Shown here piece after piece: positions 45,301 through 64,000 of a DNA stretch of 64,000 bases; the stretch's first letter is position 1; every line of letters starts with the position of its first letter. A model generated the notes under the pieces. That model was not told where the DNA came from. It searched no databases and saw nothing but the letters and a program-made list of their open reading frames with translations. Origin of the DNA: Syngnathus acus (Eukaryota; Chordata; Actinopteri; Syngnathiformes; Syngnathidae); contig NC_051091.1 of assembly GCF_901709675.1 (NCBI RefSeq), forward strand, positions 12,620,967 to 12,684,966. The letters run 5' to 3'. A program made the position numbers and the translations under genes.

Positions 45301-46742
45301 AAATTCAACTACACATGTTCACTGGTTGTCATCTAAAAGTTGGTCTCGTTTTGAAAAGATGTCATTTTTCTCGGAAACGATCCAGAAATTACCAGCTCGT
45401 CAATGTTCACATTGTGACTTGTTTGGGACGGCAGGAACGTGGACAGCGTGGACGACCTGATGTCGGACATCATGGAGCAGCAGGAGCTGGCGCAGGAAAT
45501 CACGGACGTCATTTCCAATCCCATCAGCTTTGGCGATCAAGTGGATGAGGTAGGAGCTCACTGACTTGTTCCCCATGCCCCCCCCCCGCCCACACACACA
45601 CGCACACACACACAACCCTCGTGGTGACCTTTGGCGCCTGACAATAACCACTGAACTCCTCAGGATGAGCTCATGGCCGAGCTGGAGGAGCTTGAGCAAG
45701 AAGAGCTGGACAGGAACCTTCTGGACGTGGAAGGAATGGCGAATGTCAACCTGCCCAGCGTCCCGTCTGTGTCGCTGCCGTCCAGACCAGGTGAGCCGTC
45801 CTTTGGCAAAAGAAACAATAAATGCCTCCCTCAAAGCCTTTGGAAGATCATATGTTTGGAGCGATGCTCAACACCTGGTTATAGCATGAGGCCTGTAGTT
45901 TGCAAAATCAGCCCCATTTTTTTCTTTTGTAGCTCATCAACCTACACCACACCACACTAACTCATTCAGAGAACACTTACCTATTAAAACAATCAACAAC
46001 GGAACATTTTGATCTCTCCACTTCGGCATCCTTGAGTTGTTTGAACTACAAAAGTCTCACCGACTTATAAACAAGGCGGATTCGTTTTAAACATGGTGGA
46101 TTCGCGAATCCGCCATGTTTATGACTCGGATTTTCGTTTGGCAACACCAATTACCTTGTTTGGTTTGTCCCGCCTCAACGGATGTGATGTAATAATTAAA
46201 AAAAACGTCATAGAAAATAGAGAAATCTGAACAGATTAAAAAATAGCCCCTCAAAACAATCATAACCGTATCTCTGCAGCACCTGGAGGAACATATTACA
46301 CTTTTCTACACGAATGGATACACCAGATACACAAGAAATTGATTTAAAAAAAATAAAATAAAAAATCAATTTTCCAAGATATGTCCTTTAAACAAGCAAG
46401 CGCCAATTGGCTGCTTCAAACCCAAAGTGGCAGAGTTCCTTTTTCTCTGTAGGCTTGACTTCCTTTGGCTTTTTTTGTGGGTCTACTATTGATCAACCTG
46501 GACATCATTTTCAAAATAGTTACTATGAACAAATGTTCACCTTGAGCCACAGCGCCCTTCTTTCTTTCTGGACAAATTGCATATTGCTAAATTTTTTTTT
46601 TTTGTGGGTCTACTTGGACACATCTGTGTTAGGAGTTGGAGCTCTGCAATGACATGTTCGTGTTTTTTGTTGCCTTTCAGCCAAGAAGGAAGATGATGAC
46701 GGCATGGACATGGCCGAACTGCAGGCCTGGGCCACCAACTAA
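28819..46742 (+). CDS. chmp4b: Charged multivesicular body protein 4B (ESCRT-III)
   Basis: CHMP4B (yeast Snf7) is the main filament-forming ESCRT-III subunit and acts on the cytosolic face of membranes in multivesicular body sorting, cytokinesis and membrane repair. Exons: 28819-29008, 43654-43831, 45435-45549, 45664-45790, 46681-46742. All borders are AG/GT, and phases add to 224 codons (223 aa; human 224). The protein starts MSLFGKWFG, has a Gly/Lys-rich stretch, then the basic alpha-1/alpha-2 hairpin ([16 protein letters not shown] to about 122), including [17 protein letters not shown] and [14 protein letters not shown]. The acidic regulatory half follows ([16 protein letters not shown]), and a short C-terminal helix ([12 protein letters not shown]) fits the ALIX-binding region of CHMP4 proteins. 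Intron 1 spans 14.6 kb and is almost all transposons. Confidence 0.96.
29009..29899. other. chmp4b intron 1, 5' part
   Basis: Starts with a GC-rich stretch (a GGC run near 29053), then ordinary AT-rich intron. No repeat family or open frame was recognised. Confidence 0.5.
29900..30089. mobile_element. 190-bp TA-flanked MITE (CCGTAATTTCCGG)
   Basis: Ends CCGTAATTTCCGGAATATAA and, inverted, CCGTAATTTCTGGACTATAA, flanked by TA on both sides (29898-29899, 30090-30091). It resembles the elements at 57927-59258 and 63452 in its ends. Confidence 0.8.
30841..31959. mobile_element. hAT transposon inside the LINE
   Basis: Ends TAGTGGTTCTTAACC and GGTTAAGAACCACTG (one base differs), with a perfect 8-bp target duplication GACTAGAC (30833-30840, 31960-31967). 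It is itself interrupted by the TA-flanked element at 30974-31773. The left arm has a short CCCTAA run near 30909-30925. Confidence 0.88.
30974..31773. mobile_element. TA-flanked element, ATAATGCGCCCC family (copy 1, innermost)
   Basis: Ends CCGTTTTTTTCCATGTATAA and its inverse, flanked by TA (30972-30973, 31774-31775). Inner repeats read CCCATGTATAATACGCACCC. A short frame near 31595 begins [14 protein letters not shown] with no known domain. Related copies are at 37563-38488 and 38651-39387, and an end-truncated one at about 58465-59175. Confidence 0.78.
32488..33607. mobile_element. hAT transposon, CAGGGGTGTCAAAC family, inside the LINE
   Basis: Ends CAGGGGTGTCAAAC and GTTTGACACCGCTG, with a perfect 8-bp target duplication CCCTAGGC (32480-32487, 33608-33615). 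It carries a second hAT at 32748-33511. Confidence 0.88.
32748..33511. mobile_element. Non-autonomous hAT transposon, TAGGGGTGTAA family (copy 2), nested
   Basis: Ends TAGGGGTGTAAATCGCGGG and CGTTACACCCCTA, with a perfect 8-bp target duplication GTTCATAT (32740-32747, 33512-33519). It is the inverted relative of 21659-22367 and carries the same remnant of a BED-finger exon on the minus strand. Confidence 0.9.
34439..35449 (+). CDS. LINE reverse transcriptase (part of the RTE-like element)
   Basis: A 336-codon open stretch of reverse transcriptase. Visible in order: [65 protein letters not shown], and the catalytic [11 protein letters not shown]. It probably began in an upstream frame and the first ATG is not the true start. 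The frame ends where a SINE is inserted; the C-terminal part resumes after it at about 35790-36131 ([36 protein letters not shown]). The element cannot make a full protein, since its ORF is cut in three places. Confidence 0.85.
   Translation: MDEIRPEFLKALDVVGLSWLTRLYNIAWTSGTMPLDWQTGVVVPLFKKGDRRVCSNFRGITLLSPPGKVYSGVLERRVRREVEPLIQEEQCGFRPGRGTVDQLYTLGRILEGAWEFAQPVHMCFVDLEKAFDRVPREVLWRVLREYGVPSQLIRAVWSLYHRCQSLVRISGSKYDSFPVRVGLRQGCPLSPILFIIFMDRISRRSQGVEGVRFGDLSIASMLFADDVVLLASTSRDLQLSLERFAAEREAVGMRVSTSKSESMVLGRKRLECPLRIGDEILPQVEEFKYLEVLFMSEGRMEREIDRRIGAALAVMRTLYRSVVVKRELSQKAKLSI
35464..35734 (-). mobile_element. tRNA-derived SINE, copy 2, inside the LINE reverse transcriptase
   Basis: Same family as 17903-18203, with a tRNA-like head at the right end (minus strand). 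It splits the LINE coding sequence between KAKLSI and the following RSMLLP-like residues. A short piece of the body near 35530 is missing compared with other copies. Confidence 0.85.
36697..37234. mobile_element. hAT-type MITE, CAGGGGTGGGCAATTCC family, carrying a SINE
   Basis: Ends CAGGGGTGGGCAATTCCGG and its inverse, with a perfect 8-bp target duplication GTATAGGC (36689-36696, 37235-37242). Each half repeats the other for about 90 bases. A SINE (36808-37107) has landed near its centre. Confidence 0.88.
36808..37107 (-). mobile_element. tRNA-derived SINE, copy 3
   Basis: Full-length member of the family at 17903-18203, with tRNA-like A and B boxes at its right end, inserted inside the hAT MITE at 36697-37234. 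Confidence 0.87.
37563..38488. mobile_element. TA-flanked element, ATAATGCGCCCC family (copy 2)
   Basis: Ends CCGTGTTTTTCCATGCAAAA and, inverted, CCGTGTTTTTCCATGCATAA, flanked by TA (37561-37562, 38489-38490). The interior matches 30974-31773 closely but keeps about 120 extra bases around 37965-38150 that copy 1 lacks. Confidence 0.8.
38802..39029 (-). mobile_element. tRNA-derived SINE, copy 4, lacking its head
   Basis: Body of the SINE family at 17903-18203. It stops at GACCCGGCCGGG, so the tRNA-like B box and A box are missing. On the minus strand this is a 5' truncation, the usual result of incomplete reverse transcription. Confidence 0.8.
39064..39202 (+). repeat. Interspersed repeat, possibly an LTR fragment (copy 2)
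   Basis: Matches 7780-7905, about 85-90% by eye, including GGCACCACCGCGATC. It sits directly after the truncated SINE. Confidence 0.45.
40449..42722 (-). mobile_element. Rex1-like LINE, 5'-truncated
   Basis: Runs on the minus strand inside chmp4b intron 1. The 3' end has the short tandem repeat TTGAATCTTGAATCTT (about 40452-40470) typical of Rex1/Babar-like elements. Coding sequence covers the reverse transcriptase. A part upstream, in another frame (42383-42706), reads [20 protein letters not shown] and [11 protein letters not shown]. The endonuclease half is missing. Confidence 0.8.
40813..42243 (-). CDS. LINE reverse transcriptase, Rex1-like, open over 476 codons
   Basis: An uninterrupted reverse transcriptase frame: [99 protein letters not shown], the catalytic [12 protein letters not shown], and the C-terminal [19 protein letters not shown]. 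The first ATG is only the first Met in an open frame, not a proven start. Lack of stops suggests a recent insertion, but the element has lost its endonuclease half and is not self-sufficient. Confidence 0.85.
   Translation of the reverse strand: MSPTLSLAEAAPALQIREEEVRQMFRRQKTRKAPGPDGVSPSCLKVCAEQLAPTFARIFNRSLELCEVPSCFKSSTIVPVAKKPAITGLNDYRPVALTSVVMKSFERLVLNHLKDVTGPLLDPLQFAYRANRSVDDAVNMGLHYILHHLDTPGTYARILFVDFSSAFNTIAPDILQQKLIQLAVPASTCQWITSFLTNRRQRVRLGGITSDTRTTNTGAPQGCVLSPLLFSLYTNDFSSGDSPVKLLKYADDTTLIGLIQDGDETAYRQEVERLVHWCSQNHLELNPLKTVEMTVDFRRDHSPLLPLTIRSNTILSTDTFKFLGTTISRDLKWTGHIDSVRKKAQQRLYFLRQLKKFNLPRRLLKTFYTAIIQSVLCTSITVWFGSASKQDKHRLQRTIRTAEKIIGINLPSIQDVYLSRTRKRARNISTDPSHPGCSLFELLPSGRRYRARYAKTSRHRDSFFPQAVALMNSHHS
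42723..43653. other. chmp4b intron 1, 3' part
   Basis: About 930 bases of plain intron ending in the polypyrimidine tract before exon 2. Nothing recognisable. Confidence 0.5.
43988..45158. mobile_element. hAT transposon, GGGGTGGCCAAC family (long copy) with coding remnant
   Basis: Ends CAGGGGTGGCCAACC and GGTTGGCCATCCCTG. The flanks GGCGAAAT (43980-43987) and GGCTAAAT (45159-45166) match at 7 of 8 bases, a slightly worn hAT target duplication. It lies in chmp4b intron 2. Inside are a BED-type finger frame, a duplicated 54-base block (44206-44259 and 44368-44421) and a GT-rich run near 45029-45063. Confidence 0.82.
44373..44840 (+). pseudogene. hAT transposase N-terminal fragment (zinc finger)
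   Basis: From the ATG at 44373 the frame reads [19 protein letters not shown], then [16 protein letters not shown] and [14 protein letters not shown], a Cys2-His2 finger as found in BED/GTF2IRD2-like hAT transposases. After about 44630 the similarity moves to another frame ([38 protein letters not shown]) and ends in a stop. The catalytic core is absent, so it is a broken transposase. Confidence 0.7.
45791..46680. other. chmp4b intron 4
   Basis: No repeat family recognised. It contains a small near-palindrome (GGTGGATTCGCGAATCCGCC, about 46091-46110) and several poly-T runs before the last exon. Confidence 0.5.
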
Positions 46743-47062
46743 ACTCAAGTGGATGAGGGGGGGGGACCGCAGGGGCGCCCCTCCGACCCCACCCACCCAC
46801 CTCCTGGCGAGCCGCCACCCTGAAGTGTGCGTTCATGCCGGACCCTGTTGTGCATCCTCTTCAGGGGGAAGCGTTCAATGTGAACAATCAATACACGCAC
46901 ACAACAACAATGCCACCACTCAAAATATTTGTGCTGCTTTTATTCTTAAAAAAAGACAAAATGAGAAGAAGAAAAAAAGACATTTAGGTGAAGACGGCGG
47001 ATACAGGAAACAATGTCCCGTCCTGACTTGTGGGATTGTTTTATCATCAAGCTCTGGTGTTC

Positions 47063-47068
47063 AATAAA
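47063..47068 (+). terminator. chmp4b polyadenylation signal
   Basis: Canonical AATAAA 321 bases after the chmp4b stop. It is the only full hexamer in the region between the stop and the GT microsatellite at 47251. Confidence 0.6.
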
Positions 47069-47250
47069 CTATAGCTGACAGACTAAAATCTACCAAAAGA
47101 AATTGCTTGATTGAGGAAGATTGAGATTGATGAGCGTGTCGACTTCAACCTCGACACGCATGCTAAACACATGAAAATGGACGCTAGTACGCACGGTGCC
47201 TCACTTTGACACGAGGCTGTTGTGTGGACTGTGCGGCTTAGTGGCATTAT

Positions 47251-47580
<330 letters not shown>

Positions 47581-47983
47581 ATGTTTGTGCTTGCAGTGCC
47601 TGTACACTGGTATTGTGTGTTAATGTGTCTAAATTAGATGAGCAGGTGGGGGGGGGGGCAAAAAGTGCAGTGATTTAAAATGAGGGTCTGTCACTCAATG
47701 ATCAATCCAAAGTAAAACATTGGCTACTTTGTGATTGTTTCAAGTTCAAGGTCCAATCGCATTTTGCCAGAATGATCCACCAAAACAACAAAGTTTAGTG
47801 GCATACAATTTTATTAATAACCAATAAATGTTTTTGTAGGGCCAGTGACAAATAGGACTAATGGGGGGAAAAGTTAACAAATGACAGCAAAAGTGGATCA
47901 AATCACACCTCAAATGAAACCTCATCAAGAGTGTTCCTGTCCTATGACTATCTCCTCAATGCCGCAACGATTAATACAGCAAG

Positions 47984-48664
47984 CAGGGCCGGTTCTAGGA
48001 ATGCACATAAGAGGGGGCAGTCAGAAATGTGAAGGGGGAATGTTCTTTTTTTTTTTTTTTACACATTTATAACACGGTTAGTGTTTTCTTCACGGCAGTT
48101 GTTAGCTGTGTGTCCAGATCTCCACCTGGAGAAGTGGATTGCACTCTGTCAGGCCTCTACACTAATACCTGTCCAGCTTGGGTGTCCCACCTGAAGATTA
48201 AAGCTTCTGCTGGTATTGCTCTTAGGGTCACTGAGGCACGCAAACCCCCTGACCACAATAAGGTGGCAATCTCTCAGGGGGGGGGACATATAATATGAAT
48301 GTTATATTAACTATTATTTGAGTTGTCATTAATCATTAGTTATATCACGGGTCATTACGACGAGTTTGGTGGAGTTTTTACTGCTTCTTCCAACTCCTAC
48401 CGCGCTGACTGTAACTTGACACTCTCTGGCTGCGTCTTGCCTCATTTGCATACTCACAGTGATTGGATGTTTACGGAGGGGCGCGGAGTCCTGACAGCAG
48501 GCTGTGTGAGGACACCCACTGCACCGACATGAGAGAAGAGAGGGGGCTGATTAACGTGTGTTTCTATTTCGATTTTTCACTTCTAAAAGTTTGATTCGAG
48601 GGGGCAGGACATCTGTTTGAGGGGGCGTTGCCCCCTCTTGCCCCTGCGTACAACACCGGCACTG
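47984..48664. mobile_element. Non-autonomous hAT transposon, CAGGGCCGG family (copy 2)
   Basis: Same element as 23016-23705, in the same orientation and over 90% alike by eye. It has a perfect 8-bp target duplication ACAGCAAG (47976-47983, 48665-48672). Confidence 0.88.
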
Positions 48665-49255
48665 ACAGCAAGGACCCCTGATGTTTGACCAAATTTGAGT
48701 TTACCAGTTCAAAAATCAAATTACAACAAAGTGCATCGAGTCATACCTGATATTCAAAATTCATGATGAGACCTTTCAGATTTTGTTTATTTTTCAGTGT
48801 ACCAAAAATGTTGGGGTTTTTTTTATCATTATGACACAACGGCAAGCTTGGAAGATGTGAACAGCTGTTCACAACATGAGTGCTAACCACAGCTGGGTTC
48901 TGAACTTCTACACATTCAAACCTTTTTGGTTGCACGCTTATACTTGGCCGTACTGGGAACTCGTAGCGACGGGGATTCAAAGGCTCCACGCGAGCGCAGG
49001 TGGTCAGTGTTTTATAAGTCTGCCCATGTGTATTTGTGTCCGTGTGTTTGTCTTCAGTTGTACATTTTCGCTTCAAAACACAAGACACCGTTAAATAAGA
49101 TGTGTCGTAAGAAACGATTACGTGAGCTCAAGCTGTCAGTTTCCACACCAAACTAGTGACAGGCATCCACATGCGGCACTTGAACGCATCATTTGCAGAG
49201 GTGTGTCCGCACCATTCAACGAACACGTCAGTTATATTTGGTTGTGGTCGTTCAG

Positions 49256-49260
49256 CCAAT
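49256..49260 (+). promoter_or_regulatory. Candidate ahcy promoter CCAAT box
   Basis: A CCAAT box lies about 150 bases upstream of the ahcy start codon, in a moderately GC-rich stretch. There is no clear TATA box. The assignment rests on distance alone. Confidence 0.3.
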
Positions 49261-49407
49261 TGGAAAACGTAAATCGCCCTCCAAGCACCGCCCTCAATCT
49301 TGAAAAGCACGGCGACGTGTTTAGGTTCCTCCTCTACGCCTCTACTCATCGGCCAGGCTGCAGCCACTTCACCCAGCCAAGCTCGAGCAACACGCGAACT
49401 CGCAACC

Positions 49408-62912
<13,505 letters not shown>

Positions 62913-63211
62913 TGCTGGCAGCCAGAAAAAGTGTGGTGGTCTCTTAGACTCATCTGCTGCCCTTTGCTCTTTTTAACTGAATCAAATTAAGCCTTTTCCC
63001 TGGAGCATTTTTAGCTAGCTAACTAACTACTTGCAGTGGCCTTCTGCCAGTTAGTACTTGTCACCCACCAAGTCTTCTGTCAGGTACAGGGGAGGACAGA
63101 GAGGATTTCTGACAAGGTCTTAATATTTCATGACTAATTAATTTAATTTGACTTGAACCACTCAGCTCTGTCAACTGACTAATGGTTGCAACATTACTGA
63201 TGATTGTGAAC

Positions 63212-63217
63212 AATAAA
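63212..63217 (+). terminator. ahcy polyadenylation signal
   Basis: Canonical AATAAA 300 bases after the ahcy stop, followed by a T/G-rich stretch as expected for a cleavage site. Confidence 0.65.
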
Positions 63218-63451
63218 CTTGGTAATTTCCTTTTTTTTTGTTCACTATCAAGGTGTCTATACAATAGGTATTTTTGTTGAAAGGATGGCAAGGAATACTA
63301 TTCCTCATTGAAGGAAAACAAAAATGCAACAGTTTGAATTATCTGCTTTACATCGCAGGTGTTTTGAGCCAACTTGAGCATCTTGACAGTTTACCCACTG
63401 TCTTTTCATTTGAAATCTCAAAATGATAAAAGCATTCAAGGCTCCAAAGTA

Positions 63452-63610
63452 CCGTAATTTTCGGACTATAAATTGCGTTTTTTTTTTTCATAGTTTGGGT
63501 GGGGGGGGCAACTTATAATGAGGAGTGACTTTTATATGTGAATTTCTTGCAAGAATTTAAAAAAAAAAAAAAGTGAAACCGCGATGTAGCAAGGGATTAC
63601 TGTAATTTGA
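63452..63610. mobile_element. TA-flanked MITE (CCGTAATTTTCGG), right end unclear
   Basis: The left end CCGTAATTTTCGGACTATAA after a TA matches the element at 57927. Inside are an ACTTATAATGAGGAGTGACTT block and homopolymers. The right boundary may be the ATTACTGTAAT near 63596-63606, but it does not match the left end well. Confidence 0.4.
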
Positions 63611-64000
63611 ATTTCAAGTGACGTCAGCAGCACGGCGCGGCGGTTGTTTACAAAAGGACAAAGATTGATCACGGGATGACGAAGGACCCCACGTACTACC
63701 GGCATCATTAGCGGCTTTGTTTCTAAGTGACACGGAGGACGAAGAGTTTGAAGGATTTAAGGATTTGGAGTGACACAGAAGGTTTGAAAAACTATTCTGG
63801 CTTTTACGCACGCCCGGTCCTACTCTACGGAGCTCTTTTTCACCTCCGTGGATAGAAGTCGGGGGCCGGCGCTCGGCCGGGTGGCTGTCCGGGGACGGTG
63901 GATGGGGCTCGGTCATGGCTTTTACCCACGCCCGGTCCTATTCTATGGTCCGTGGCTGGAAGTCCACGCCGCCACACGCCTGGAAGTTTGTTTTGTTAAA
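63611..64000. other. GC-rich stretch with a short duplicated block
   Basis: CACGCCCGGTCCTA occurs twice (about 63809 and 63929), each after GGCTTTTAC and before TCTA. The GC content and CpG density rise towards the window edge. It could be the start of another repeat or promoter; it is cut by the edge. Confidence 0.3.

Overview
The window is vertebrate nuclear DNA, almost certainly from a teleost fish. Genes are split by GT-AG introns, and their proteins closely match vertebrate families. The spaces between exons hold repeat types typical of fish: hAT and Tc1/mariner transposons, Rex1-like, RTE-like and L2-like LINEs, a tRNA-derived SINE and long GT microsatellites. I could not identify the species from the sequence alone.

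Four genes can be rebuilt exon by exon, plus one gene remnant. (1) hp1bp3, + strand, 2583-6233: 12 coding exons, about 632 aa, three linker-histone (H15) domains and a basic tail. (2) A remnant of sh2d5, + strand, 8659-9124: pieces of the PTB/PID domain with a frameshift and an early stop, and no SH2 domain found before the next gene. (3) pck1, - strand, 12212-15087: 8 coding exons, 624 aa, cytosolic GTP-dependent phosphoenolpyruvate carboxykinase. (4) chmp4b, + strand, 28819-46742: 5 exons, 223 aa, ESCRT-III subunit, with a 14.6-kb first intron. (5) ahcy, + strand, 49408-62912: 11 exons, 433 aa, S-adenosylhomocysteine hydrolase. All reading frames were checked by adding exon lengths and phases. 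hp1bp3 and sh2d5 are neighbours in human 1p36, and CHMP4B and AHCY are neighbours in human 20q11 (PCK1 is at 20q13), so the window joins two blocks that are separate in human.

Most of the remaining sequence is transposon-derived. Many copies can be delimited exactly because their target-site duplications are intact: 8 bp for hAT elements, TA for mariner-like and 'CCGT' elements, 12 bp for the RTE-like LINE. The densest part is chmp4b intron 1 (about 30.2-39.5 kb), where elements are nested four deep. The stretch between pck1 and chmp4b (16-28 kb) has no gene. It holds hAT copies, a foldback repeat with 266-bp arms, a tandem 227/251-bp array inside a terminal-inverted-repeat element, and a roughly 500-bp direct duplication.

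The genes do not form one pathway. Two are metabolic (pck1 in gluconeogenesis, ahcy in the methionine/methylation cycle), one is a chromatin protein and one a membrane-remodelling protein. The most unusual coding observation is in the last ahcy exon, where a one-base insertion and a one-base deletion 26 bases apart cancel out and replace eight residues of an otherwise conserved helix. No prokaryotic-type system, CRISPR array, functional tRNA or rRNA gene is visible.
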